Positions 1 through 7,715 of a DNA stretch of 64,000 nt are shown piece after piece (position 1 is the stretch's first letter; each line of letters opens with the position of its first letter). The stretch is taken from positions 1-64,000 of the forward strand of contig NZ_LHVO01000066.1 in NCBI RefSeq assembly GCF_001269925.1, in the 5' to 3' direction. The position numbers were made by a program, and so were the translations under genes. Under the pieces are notes generated by a model. That model did no database searches, had not been told where the DNA came from, and saw only the letters and a program-made list of their open reading frames with translations. The DNA comes from Pseudomonas sp. MIACH (GTDB taxonomy: Bacteria > Pseudomonadota > Gammaproteobacteria > Pseudomonadales > Pseudomonadaceae).

Positions 1-45
1 GCCCCAAAACCAGCCTCTACAGAGTGTCTGATACACCGCATTCTG

Positions 46-165
46 CTTTACTGGGGCTGCTACGCAGCCCAACGCGGGACAAGCCCGCTCGCCACAGGGA
101 GATTTGTCAGGGGCTGAAAAGTTGTGTAGATACCCATGGCTATCGCTGGCAAGCCCGCTCCTAGC
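46..165. repeat. REP-like intergenic repeat remnants
   Basis: The gap beyond the deacetylase stop holds several short hairpins. GGGCTGC/GCAGCCC (54-70) is followed by GCGGG/CCCGC (74-88) running into CTCGCCACAGGGA. A second fragment, GGCAAGCCCGCTCC, lies near 148-161. These resemble the AAGCCCGCTCGCCACA arms of Pseudomonas REP elements, which occur again near 52040. I see no gene in 1-160. Confidence 0.5.
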
Positions 166-934
166 GGTAAACGCCGTCCTTCCCGTGCCCCGCCATGGCC
201 TGGTTGCTGCGTACGCTGATCATCAACTTGATGTCTATCCAGTCGATGCCCTGGGCCTTGAGCTTGGGCAGCTCGCGTTCCAGTACGGCCAGCGTTTGTG
301 GGTAGGGGTGGCCGATCATCACCGCCGAACCCTGTTTGTGCGCCAGTTTGATCGCCGTCTGCAATTGCGTGGTGATCGCGGCTTCGGTGCGTTCATCGTC
401 GAGAAACACATCCCGCGAGACATGAGCCAGGCCGATCTTCTGCGCCTCGGCAGCGGCCACGGTCTGTGCGCTGGTGCGGCTGTCGACGAAGAACTTGTTG
501 CGCCGTTGCAGCTCGGCCATCAACCAGGCCATGGCGGCCGGTTGCGCGGTCATGCGGCTACCCATGTGGTTGTTGATGCCGGCAGTGTAGGGCACGGCGT
601 TGAAGGCCGCGTCCAGACGCTTGCCGAGCTCTTCGATGGGCAGCTCGGGGTGCCAGGCGAACGGGCCGGTGGCCGGGTCCATGGGCATGTGCAGGATTAC
701 GATCTTGCCGGCCTTGTGCGCTTCGCGGGCGAATTCGGCGGCGTGGGGCGTGTCGGGCATGATCGCCGTGGTCACCGGCCCAGGCAGGGCCAGCACGCGA
801 CGATCCCGGGTCAGGTTTTGCCCCAGGTCGTCGATGATGAGGGTCAGGTAGGCTTTGTGGGATTCGCTGGCAGGGGCCGCTTGGGCGACCCCTGCCAGGC
901 TGCACAGCACAGCGATGATCAGGGCAACACGCAT
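161..934 (-). CDS. Divergent polysaccharide deacetylase family protein (YibQ-like)
   Basis: A 257-residue exported protein. Residues 1-19 form a signal peptide ending in VAQA. The mature part has the divergent polysaccharide deacetylase layout: an acidic pair in LIIDDLGQN (about 33-40), NNHMGS (121-126), VDSRTS (about 150-155) and MIGHP (206-210). The family is related to glycan deacetylases, but its substrate in Pseudomonas is not established, so no precise activity is claimed. The start lies one base past the ctpA stop, so it is the last gene of an envC-ctpA transcription unit. That context points to a role in envelope or septal peptidoglycan metabolism. Confidence 0.85.
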   Translation of the reverse strand: MRVALIIAVLCSLAGVAQAAPASESHKAYLTLIIDDLGQNLTRDRRVLALPGPVTTAIMPDTPHAAEFAREAHKAGKIVILHMPMDPATGPFAWHPELPIEELGKRLDAAFNAVPYTAGINNHMGSRMTAQPAAMAWLMAELQRRNKFFVDSRTSAQTVAAAEAQKIGLAHVSRDVFLDDERTEAAITTQLQTAIKLAHKQGSAVMIGHPYPQTLAVLERELPKLKAQGIDWIDIKLMISVRSNQAMAGHGKDGVYR

Positions 935-935
935 A

Positions 936-2252
936 TCAACGGCTGCGCGTGATGCTCAAGCCCTTGAGCAGGCTCAGCGCCTGGGCCAGCTGGTAATCAT
1001 CGTCCTGCGGCATCGGCTTGGCTTTCTTGCTGCTGCCGGTTGGCTGGTCGGCACCGCCGTTGCCATTGCCCAGGTGACCTTGCAGGTCGGCTTCCTTGTA
1101 GTACTCGCTGTCGATTTCGTTGGTGATCTTGGCCTTGCGCACTTCGATGTCCGGCACGATGCCCTGGGCCTGGATCGAGCGGCCGTTCGGCGTGTAGTAC
1201 AGCGCGGTGGTGATCTTCAACGCACGCTCATTGTTCAGCGGCAGCACGGTTTGTACCGAGCCTTTACCGAAGCTGGTGGTGCCCATCAGCACGCCGCGCT
1301 TCTGGTCTTGCAGGGCGCCGGCGACGATTTCCGAGGCCGAGGCGCTGCCGCCGTTGATCAGCACGGCCAATGGCACGTTCTCGCTGAGGTCGTTGCCGGT
1401 GGCCGAGAAGCGCAGTTCGGAGTTGGCGATCCGGCCCTTGGTGTAGACGATCAGGCCCTTGGTGATGAAGTGGTCGACCACTTCCACCGCCGCTTGCAGC
1501 ACACCGCCTGGGTTGTTGCGCAGGTCGAGTACGATGCCGCTGAGTTTCTTGCCGTTGTCCTTGCGCAGCTTGGCCAGGGCCTTGGCCACTTCGTCGCCGG
1601 TCTTGACCTGGAATTGGGTGATGCGGATGTACCCGTAGCCCGACTCCAGCAGCTGGCTCTTCACGCTCTTGACCACGATGGTCGCGCGGGTGAGCGTCAC
1701 GTCAAACGGGTTGCCGCCGTCGCGCACCAGGGTCAGGGTGATTTTCTGGCCGATCTTGCCGCGCATCTTGTCGACGGCTTCGGTCATGGTCTGGCCACGG
1801 GTCGGCTGGCCGTTGATCTTGACGATAAAGTCACCGGCCTGGATGCCGGCCTTGGATGCCGGGGTGTCGTCGATGGGGGAAACGACCTTGATGTTGCCGT
1901 CTTCAGCGCCGACTTCAATGCCCAGGCCGCCGAATTCACCACTGGTGCTTTCCTGCAGCTCGGCAAAATCTTCCGGACCCAGGTACGCGGAGTGCGGGTC
2001 GAGGTTGCTGAGCATGCCCTTGATGGCGTTTTCCAACAGGGTCTTGTCGTCTACGGGTTCGACATAGGCTGCCTTGATCCGGTCCATGACCTCGGCAAAG
2101 GTGCGCAGCTCGTCCAGCGGCAACGGCGCCTTGGTGGTCGCGGCCGTGGCGGCGGGTGCAGCCGGAGCGGCCTGGTCGGCAAAAGCCAGAGGCGCGCCGA
2201 TCACCAGGGCGATCGTCAGGGCCAGCGAAGTGAGGCGGGACAAATGCAGCAT
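936..2252 (-). CDS. ctpA: Carboxy-terminal processing protease CtpA (S41 family)
   Basis: A 438-residue periplasmic serine protease. Residues 1-25 are a signal peptide. A PDZ domain spans about 100-185 (GIEV...AGIQAGD). The S41 catalytic core follows, with Ser305 in GGSASASE and Lys330 in SFGKGSVQ, 25 residues apart as in Prc/CtpA, and Gln334 four residues on. The family cleaves exported proteins near the C terminus; in P. aeruginosa CtpA degrades peptidoglycan cross-link hydrolases. It lies 30 nt after envC and 1 nt before the deacetylase gene, so the three are probably cotranscribed. The C-terminal tail after about residue 390 is Gly/Lys-rich and low in complexity. Confidence 0.95.
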   Translation of the reverse strand: MLHLSRLTSLALTIALVIGAPLAFADQAAPAAPAATAATTKAPLPLDELRTFAEVMDRIKAAYVEPVDDKTLLENAIKGMLSNLDPHSAYLGPEDFAELQESTSGEFGGLGIEVGAEDGNIKVVSPIDDTPASKAGIQAGDFIVKINGQPTRGQTMTEAVDKMRGKIGQKITLTLVRDGGNPFDVTLTRATIVVKSVKSQLLESGYGYIRITQFQVKTGDEVAKALAKLRKDNGKKLSGIVLDLRNNPGGVLQAAVEVVDHFITKGLIVYTKGRIANSELRFSATGNDLSENVPLAVLINGGSASASEIVAGALQDQKRGVLMGTTSFGKGSVQTVLPLNNERALKITTALYYTPNGRSIQAQGIVPDIEVRKAKITNEIDSEYYKEADLQGHLGNGNGGADQPTGSSKKAKPMPQDDDYQLAQALSLLKGLSITRSR

Positions 2253-2282
2253 GTCGAACGAACTCCTAATGTAGATGCGACC

Positions 2283-3578
2283 CTATCCTTGGGACCGGCA
2301 CCATTGTGCGGGATCGCTCGGGCGACCCTGCTGACGAATAGCGAAGTACAGCGCCGGGGTGTCCTGGCCACCACTGTTACCGACAGTGGAGATGGATTCA
2401 CCGGCTTTTACAACATCACCTGCCGACTTGAGTAAAGTCTGATTGTGGCCGTAAAGGCTCAAATAGCCATTACCGTGGTCGAGAATCACCAACAAACCGG
2501 CGCCCCGCAGCCAATCGGCAAACACTACGCGCCCGCCGTGAACGGCGTGGACCTGGCTGCCGGCAGACGCGCTGATCATCACCCCATCCCACTTGGCGCG
2601 GGTGTCGTCGCCTCGGGTTTCACCGAAGCGCGCCAGTAGTCGACCATCAACTGGCCATGGAAGTTTGCCGCGCGCCGAAGCAAAAGGCCCCCCAAAGGAC
2701 TCGCCGGCGCTGGAAACCAACGGACCAGGGGCCGCATGCGCCGGTTTACGCGGTGCCGGGGCATCGCTGGTGGCGGCCAGTTCGGCCTCACGCTGACGCT
2801 TTTTTTCCGCTTCCTGCTGGGCGATCAGCGCTTTCTGACGCGCTTCTTCGGCCTCACGTGCCTGGCGTGCCAGGGTTTCTTCGATGGTCTTGAGCACCTT
2901 GGCCAGGTCGGCCTGGTCCTGCTCGCGGGCCTGGAGCTTGGCGTCACGGGCCTTCACATCGTCATTGAGCTTGGCCAGGGCCAGTTGGCGCTCCTTGCGG
3001 ACTTTGTCCAGCTCGTCGCGCTGGGTGTCGAGGGCGCTTTTCTGGTCCTCCAACTGCGACTGCTGGTTGGCGATTTCCTGTTCGACGTTGACCAACTGGC
3101 GCAGGGTCTCGTTGAAGCTTTTAAGTTGCTCCAGGCGGGCTTTGCTCAGGTAGTCGTAGTAAGTCAGGGTACGCGCGAATTTTTCCGGGTTCTGCTGATT
3201 GAGCAGCAGCTTGAGGTATTCCTGGCGGCCGCTCTGGTAGGCGGCGCGGGCCTGGATCGCGATCAAGCGTTGCTGTTCAACGCGCGCGCTCTGGAGTTTT
3301 TTTTTCTCAGCGTCGAGTCGCTCCAGTTCCGACTCGCTCTTCTTTAATTCTTTTTGCAGCTCCTGGACCTGCTTCTCCAGCTTGCCCATTTCGGTTTCCG
3401 TGCCGCGCAGGTCTTTCTGCACCCCGGATTTTTCTTCCTGGAGCTTGCCGAGCAGTTTTTTCAGCTCGGTAATGTCCTGACGCGTAGCGTCCAACTGTTG
3501 TTGAGTTTGTGCGCGCTCGTCGGCAAACGCCGGTTGGAGCAGGCAGACAAGAGCAAGGGTAATCAAGGCGCGAAGCAT
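2283..3578 (-). CDS. envC: Murein hydrolase activator EnvC
   Basis: A 431-residue exported activator of septal amidases. The start at 3578 gives a clear signal peptide (MLRALITLALVCLLQPAFA). The frame is open further upstream, but that part reads through a REP repeat and is not protein-like. Residues about 25-270 are an almost continuous Glu/Lys/Gln-rich coiled coil, and the last ~120 residues are an M23/LytM domain. The zinc site is degenerate: the usual HxxxD reads KWDGV and the usual HxH reads ALYF. This is expected for EnvC, which activates AmiB-type amidases rather than cutting peptidoglycan itself. It is first in the envC-ctpA-deacetylase group. Confidence 0.93.
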   Translation of the reverse strand: MLRALITLALVCLLQPAFADERAQTQQQLDATRQDITELKKLLGKLQEEKSGVQKDLRGTETEMGKLEKQVQELQKELKKSESELERLDAEKKKLQSARVEQQRLIAIQARAAYQSGRQEYLKLLLNQQNPEKFARTLTYYDYLSKARLEQLKSFNETLRQLVNVEQEIANQQSQLEDQKSALDTQRDELDKVRKERQLALAKLNDDVKARDAKLQAREQDQADLAKVLKTIEETLARQAREAEEARQKALIAQQEAEKKRQREAELAATSDAPAPRKPAHAAPGPLVSSAGESFGGPFASARGKLPWPVDGRLLARFGETRGDDTRAKWDGVMISASAGSQVHAVHGGRVVFADWLRGAGLLVILDHGNGYLSLYGHNQTLLKSAGDVVKAGESISTVGNSGGQDTPALYFAIRQQGRPSDPAQWCRSQG

Positions 3579-3723
3579 AGAGGCGGGCGACACCAGGGAA
3601 AGGGACGGCCTAGTATGCCCGCCAAGCGTCGCAAAAAAAACGCCCAATTCGGCCTGGAAGGCAAGATAGGTGCCGAGTGGCGGTGGTATGGCAAAAAGAC
3701 ATCTACCAAACGCCGGAGATCCA

Positions 3724-3815
3724 ATGTGGGAGGGGGCTTGCCCCCGATTGCGGTGTGTCAGCTGAATAGGTGTTGGCTGACCCACTGCTATCGGGGGCAA
3801 GCCCCTCCCACACTG
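3724..3815. repeat. REP doublet (REPIN), GTGGGAGGGGGCTTGC type
   Basis: Two arms face each other. GTGGGAGGGGGCTTGCCCCCGAT on the left mirrors ATCGGGGGCAAGCCCCTCCCAC on the right, with about 45 nt between them. Each arm can also fold into its own hairpin. It fills the gap between gpmI and envC. Close copies occur at 6717, 8130, 30631 and 57879. Confidence 0.9.
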
Positions 3816-3824
3816 TTGTTTAGA

Positions 3825-5351
3825 TCAGACCAGGATTGAGGTGCCAGTCATCTCTTTCGGCTTCTCCAACCCCATCAGCATCAGCATGGTCGGCGCCACA
3901 TCCGCCAGTACGCCGCCATCGCGTACTTTGAAGTTGCGCTTGCCGACGTAGATGAACGGCACCGGCTCGGTCGTGTGAGCCGTGTGAGCCTGGCCGGTGG
4001 ATTCGTCGGACATCTGCTCGCAGTTACCGTGGTCGGCGGTGATCAGCGCTTCGCCGCCGACTTTTTCCAGCGCCTCGACAATGCGCCCGACGCACAGGTC
4101 CAGGCATTCCACGGCCTTGGTCGCAGCTTCCAGGTTGCCGCTGTGGCCGACCATATCGCCGTTGGCGTAGTTGACCACGATCACGTCGTAGCGCTGGTGA
4201 TCGATGGCATCGACGATCTTGTCGGTGACTTCCGGCGCGCTCATTTCCGGCTGCAGGTCGTAGGTGGCGACTTTTGGCGACGGGATCAGGATGCGCTCTT
4301 CGCCCGGGAACGGTTCTTCGCGACCGCCGGAGAAGAAGAAGGTCACGTGGGCGTATTTTTCGGTTTCGGCAATACGCAGTTGGGTCTTGCCGTTCTTCGC
4401 CAGGTAGTCGCCCAGCACGTTGTCCAGGCTGCCGGCCGCAAAGGCAGCGGGGGCCGGGATGCTGGCGGCGTATTGGGTCAGGCCTACGAATTGGACTTTT
4501 GGCTGGCGAGTACGCTCGAATTCCTTGAAACCGTCTTCGACAAACACACGGCTCAGCTCGCGGGCACGGTCGGCGCGGAAGTTCATGAACACCACGGCGT
4601 CGGCGTCTTCGACCTTGACCGGGTCGCCGATGGTCGTGGCCTTGACGAATTCATCGCTCTCGCCACGGGCGTAGGCGGCTTCCAGGCCTTCCTGGGCGGT
4701 GGCGGCGTGGAATTCGGCCTGGCCGTCGACGATCAGGTTGTAGGCCTGGGACACGCGGTCCCAACGATTGTCGCGGTCCATGGCGAAGTAGCGGCCCACC
4801 AGGCTGGCGATGCGGCCCTTGCCCAGGGCGGCGAAGGTTGCGTCCAGCAGTTCGATGGAGGATTGCGCGCTTTTTGGCGGCGTGTCACGGCCATCGAGGA
4901 AAGCGTGCAGGTAGATCTTGTCGGCGCCGCGCTTGAAGGCCAGTTCGGCCATCGCCACCAGATGGTCCTGGTGGCTGTGTACGCCGCCGTCGGACAGCAG
5001 GCCCATGAAGTGCACGGCTTTGCCGGCGGCCACTGCTTTATCTACCGCTGCGCAGATGGTCGGGTTCTCGAAGAACTCGCCATCGCGGATCGATTTGGTC
5101 ACGCGAGTGAAGTCTTGATATACCACTCGTCCGGCGCCGAGGTTCATGTGGCCGACTTCCGAGTTGCCCATCTGGCCGTCCGGCAGGCCAACGTCCATGC
5201 CCGAGCCGGAGATCAGGCCGTTGGGCACTGTCGCAGTCAGTCGGTCGAGTACGGGCTTCTTGGCCGCGTATACGGCGTTGTCGTGGTGGCTTTCACTGTG
5301 TCCGAAGCCATCGAGAATTATCAGGACCAAAGGTTTAGGCGTGGTAGTCAT
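3825..5351 (-). CDS. gpmI: 2,3-bisphosphoglycerate-independent phosphoglycerate mutase
   Basis: A 508-residue cytoplasmic enzyme that interconverts 3- and 2-phosphoglycerate in lower glycolysis and gluconeogenesis, using two Mn ions and a phosphoserine intermediate. The catalytic Ser is Ser64 in MGNSEVGH. Other visible family motifs are LIILDGFG near the N terminus, FLDGRDTPP, and TADHGN near the C terminus. The ATG at 5351 gives the standard start MTTTPKPLVLIILDG; the upstream in-frame extension is not conserved-looking. It diverges from the rhodanese-grxC-secB unit across about 150 bp. Confidence 0.96.
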   Translation of the reverse strand: MTTTPKPLVLIILDGFGHSESHHDNAVYAAKKPVLDRLTATVPNGLISGSGMDVGLPDGQMGNSEVGHMNLGAGRVVYQDFTRVTKSIRDGEFFENPTICAAVDKAVAAGKAVHFMGLLSDGGVHSHQDHLVAMAELAFKRGADKIYLHAFLDGRDTPPKSAQSSIELLDATFAALGKGRIASLVGRYFAMDRDNRWDRVSQAYNLIVDGQAEFHAATAQEGLEAAYARGESDEFVKATTIGDPVKVEDADAVVFMNFRADRARELSRVFVEDGFKEFERTRQPKVQFVGLTQYAASIPAPAAFAAGSLDNVLGDYLAKNGKTQLRIAETEKYAHVTFFFSGGREEPFPGEERILIPSPKVATYDLQPEMSAPEVTDKIVDAIDHQRYDVIVVNYANGDMVGHSGNLEAATKAVECLDLCVGRIVEALEKVGGEALITADHGNCEQMSDESTGQAHTAHTTEPVPFIYVGKRNFKVRDGGVLADVAPTMLMLMGLEKPKEMTGTSILV

Positions 5352-5442
5352 AGATCCTCTCGCGGCGGTAATAAAGGAAGGCAATTGAAAAGGGAGTGGC
5401 AGTTTAAAGCGAAGTTCCGACCACGTCACCGCTTTACGGGGG

Positions 5443-5470
5443 TTGGCCCCCCCTGACGGCTGTGTATACT
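5443..5470 (+). promoter_or_regulatory. Candidate sigma70 promoter for the rhodanese-grxC-secB unit
   Basis: TTGGCC (5443-5448) and TATACT (5465-5470) are separated by 16 nt and lie about 33 nt before the rhodanese ATG. This is the best -35/-10 pair in the divergent gap with gpmI. The assignment is by sequence only. Confidence 0.4.
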
Positions 5471-5502
5471 TACCGCCATTTTAACGCCCTGGAACCTCCT
5501 TG

Positions 5503-5916
5503 ATGGTTGATCACCTGATTGCATTTGCCACTGCCCATTATCTGCTCGTGGGTGCCTTCGTCATCCTGCTGGCGCTGCTGATCGCTCACGAATTGAGCCG
5601 TGGTGGCCGCAGCCTGAGCACGTCGGAGCTGACCGCGCTGGTCAACAAGGATGAGGCCATTGTGGTGGATATCCGCCCAGTCAAGGATTTCGCCGCCGGC
5701 CATATCGTCGGTGCCCTGAACATTCCTCAGGACAAGCTGATCGCGCGCCTGGCCGAGCTGGAAAAGCACAAGGCCAAGACCATCATCCTGGTCGACGCCC
5801 AGGGCCAGCACGCCGGCACCCACGCCCGCGAAATGCTCAAGACTGGTTTCACCGCCGCCAAGCTGTCCGGTGGCATCAGCAGCTGGTGCGCCGATAACCT
5901 GCCGCTGGTGAAGTGA
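5503..5916 (+). CDS. Membrane-anchored rhodanese-like protein lacking the catalytic Cys
   Basis: A 137-residue protein with one N-terminal membrane segment (about residues 10-30, VGAFVILLALLIAH). A single rhodanese domain follows: VVDIRPVKDFAAGHIVGALNIP, then an active-site loop. That loop normally holds the sulfur-carrying Cys; here it reads VDAQGQHAG with Ala at 99. Persulfide chemistry by the usual route is therefore unlikely. The only Cys is Cys129 near the end. It lies directly before grxC and secB, the same arrangement as YibN-grxC-secB in enterobacteria. The ATG at 5503 follows an in-frame TTG and is preferred. Confidence 0.88.
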   Translation: MVDHLIAFATAHYLLVGAFVILLALLIAHELSRGGRSLSTSELTALVNKDEAIVVDIRPVKDFAAGHIVGALNIPQDKLIARLAELEKHKAKTIILVDAQGQHAGTHAREMLKTGFTAAKLSGGISSWCADNLPLVK

Positions 5917-5917
5917 T

Positions 5918-6172
5918 ATGAGCCAGGTTGTCGTGTATTCCAGCGATTGGTGCCCTTACTGCATGCGGGCCAAGGCCCTGCTGGAGAAGAAGGGCGTTGC
6001 CTTCGAAGAAATCAAGGTCGACGGCAAGCCCCAGGTGCGTGCCGAAATGGCCCAGAAGGCGGGGCGCACGTCCGTGCCGCAGATCTGGATCGGCGCCAAG
6101 CATATCGGTGGCTGCGATGACCTGTTTGCCCTGGAGCGCGCCGGTAAACTCGATGCGCTGCTGCTCGTCTGA
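5918..6172 (+). CDS. grxC: Glutaredoxin 3
   Basis: An 84-residue cytoplasmic glutaredoxin. The dithiol active site CPYC is at residues 12-15. TSVPQIWIG holds the cis-Pro, and GGCDDL forms the glutathione-binding end; all are typical of GrxC. It reduces protein disulfides and glutathione mixed disulfides using glutathione. It starts 1 nt after the rhodanese stop and is followed 42 nt later by secB, so it is in the same operon. Confidence 0.95.
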   Translation: MSQVVVYSSDWCPYCMRAKALLEKKGVAFEEIKVDGKPQVRAEMAQKAGRTSVPQIWIGAKHIGGCDDLFALERAGKLDALLLV

Positions 6173-6214
6173 CTCCCAACCCCGAAAAGACCCCAAGATC
6201 AAGAAGGATCTGCG

Positions 6215-6694
6215 ATGACTGACCAACAGAACACCGAAGCAGCAGAAGCCCAAGGCCCACAGTTCTCGCTGCAACGTATCTACGTGCGGGACCTGTCGTT
6301 CGAAGCGCCGAAAAGCCCGGCTATCTTCCGCCAGGAATGGACCCCAAGCGTTGCCCTGGACCTGAACACCCGTCAAAAGGCACTGGAAGGCGACTTCCAC
6401 GAAGTCGTGCTGACCTTGTCGGTCACCGTCAAGAATGGCGAAGAAGTGGCCTTCATCGCTGAAGTGCAACAGGCCGGTATCTTCCTGATCCAGGGCCTGG
6501 ACGAAGCGTCCATGAGCCACACCCTGGGTGCGTTCTGCCCGAACATCCTGTTCCCGTATGCCCGTGAGACCCTGGACAGCCTGGTCACCCGTGGTTCGTT
6601 CCCGGCGCTGATGCTGGCTCCGGTGAACTTCGATGCCCTGTACGCCCAAGAGCTGCAGCGCATGCAACAGGAAGGCGCACCGACGGTTCAGTAA
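6215..6694 (+). CDS. secB: Protein-export chaperone SecB
   Basis: A 159-residue cytoplasmic chaperone that keeps preproteins unfolded and delivers them to SecA. It is recognised by FSLQRIYVRDLSFEAP near the N terminus, the central region TLGAFCPNILFPYARE, and the MLAPVNFDALY tail. Length matches the family. An AAGGA ribosome site lies 6 nt before the ATG. It is the last gene of the rhodanese-grxC-secB group; the REP doublet beyond it separates it from convergent trmL. Confidence 0.97.
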   Translation: MTDQQNTEAAEAQGPQFSLQRIYVRDLSFEAPKSPAIFRQEWTPSVALDLNTRQKALEGDFHEVVLTLSVTVKNGEEVAFIAEVQQAGIFLIQGLDEASMSHTLGAFCPNILFPYARETLDSLVTRGSFPALMLAPVNFDALYAQELQRMQQEGAPTVQ

Positions 6695-6716
6695 TTTCGA
6701 ACCCGACGCAGACCCC

Positions 6717-6810
6717 AATGTGGGAGGGGGCTTGCTCCCGATAGCGGTGGATCAGTCAGATAGATGTCGACTGACACTCCGCCATCGGGGGCAAGCCCCC
6801 TCCCACATTT
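6717..6810. repeat. REP doublet (REPIN), GTGGGAGGGGGCTTGC type
   Basis: Inverted arms AATGTGGGAGGGGGCTTGC and GCAAGCCCCCTCCCACATT sit between the convergent ends of secB and trmL. No other terminator is visible in this gap, so the element may serve that purpose. Confidence 0.9.
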
Positions 6811-6820
6811 GCTATGTGTG

Positions 6821-7276
6821 TTACTTGAAACCGAGTTGGCGCCAGCCTTCGTAGACGGCAACGGCGACGGTGTTGGACAGGTTCAAGCTGCGGCAGCCTT
6901 CGCGCATCGGCAAGCGCAGGCGATGCCCGTCAGGCAGGGCGTCGAGTACGTCGGCCGGCAGGCCACGGCTTTCCGGGCCGAACAGGAAGGCGTCGCCTTC
7001 GGCAAAGCTGGCATCATGGAACGGTCGCGAACCCTTGGTGGTGAACGCGAACAGCCGTGGGTGGCCCAGGCTTTCCAGGCAGCTGGCGAGGTCAGCATGG
7101 CGCTGCAGGGTGGCGTACTCGTGGTAGTCCAGGCCGGCGCGGCGCAGGCGCTTGTCGTCCATGTCGAAGCCCAGGGGCTCGATCAAATGCAGGTGGCAGC
7201 CACTGTTGGCGCACAGCCTGATAACGTTGCCGGTATTCGGCGGAATTTCTGGTTGAAAAAGGATGACGTGAAACAT
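6821..7276 (-). CDS. trmL: tRNA (cytidine(34)-2'-O)-methyltransferase TrmL
   Basis: A 151-residue SPOUT-class methyltransferase that modifies wobble position 34 of tRNA-Leu. Visible motifs are FQPEIPPNTGNVIRLCAN at the N terminus, FLFGPESRGLP in the middle (SAM-binding knot) and RSLNLSNTVAVAVYE near the end, all typical of TrmL/YibK. The start at 7276 gives the standard MFHVILFQP and has GGAG 6 nt upstream; upstream in-frame codons are not plausible. Its ATG overlaps the ATG of the divergent gene by two bases within a single CATG. Confidence 0.95.
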   Translation of the reverse strand: MFHVILFQPEIPPNTGNVIRLCANSGCHLHLIEPLGFDMDDKRLRRAGLDYHEYATLQRHADLASCLESLGHPRLFAFTTKGSRPFHDASFAEGDAFLFGPESRGLPADVLDALPDGHRLRLPMREGCRSLNLSNTVAVAVYEGWRQLGFK

Positions 7277-7715
7277 GCACGGCTCCGAAGGCAAAGATGC
7301 GCTGCATTCTACCCCTGAAGAAGACCCAAGACCGAAGCTAATGCCGAGGGTCATGGGCTCATTGGCGATTGTCGGCCTGATGGTGGGCCTGATGATCGGT
7401 CGCCTGACCACCCCTGACCCGGTCGAACTGCAGCAGATAGAAACGGCGGCGGACGGTGTGGTGGTGTGGTTCAACAGCGAGCCCAAGCTGCATGGTGAGC
7501 ATATCGACGGCACCGTGGCGCTGTTGTTCGACGCGCAAGGCAAGGCCGCCAGTGGGCAGCTCAAGGTCAACGACAAGGATGTGAACTGGCGCGTGCGCAA
7601 GACCGATGCGGGCTTGCTGCTGAACCTGGTGGCGGCTCGGCCATTGCGCGGGGAGTGGAAGGGCGAGGAGGTCGATGACCGCTGGCGGCTGGAGATCCAT
7701 CTCCAAGAGCAATAA
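7275..7715 (+). CDS. Conserved-looking membrane-anchored hypothetical protein
   Basis: A 146-residue protein of unknown function. Residues 1-27 are charged, 29-43 form one membrane segment (SLAIVGLMVGLMIGR), and the remaining ~100 residues look like a small soluble beta-rich domain, probably periplasmic. AAGGA lies about 10 nt before the ATG at 7275; an internal ATG at 7341 would give a shorter protein starting just before the membrane segment. Its C-terminal coding region contains the predicted sigma54 promoter of the downstream RNA locus. I recognise no family. Confidence 0.75.
   Translation: MHGSEGKDALHSTPEEDPRPKLMPRVMGSLAIVGLMVGLMIGRLTTPDPVELQQIETAADGVVVWFNSEPKLHGEHIDGTVALLFDAQGKAASGQLKVNDKDVNWRVRKTDAGLLLNLVAARPLRGEWKGEEVDDRWRLEIHLQEQ
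7633..7648 (+). promoter_or_regulatory. Candidate sigma54 promoter of the NrsZ-like RNA
   Basis: CGGCTCGGCCATTGCG matches the sigma54 consensus TGGCACGNNNNTTGCW at most informative positions. GG at 7634-7635 and GC at 7646-7647 are exactly 10 nt apart. It lies inside the 3' end of the upstream gene and would start transcription near 7659. Spacing and position support it, but no clear NtrC site was found upstream. Confidence 0.5.

Noticed and set aside
855..2435. Long 526-codon plus-strand frame opposite ctpA
   Set aside because: Antisense shadow of ctpA: no ribosome site, no recognisable motifs, His/Val/Leu-rich composition typical of reversed GC-rich genes.
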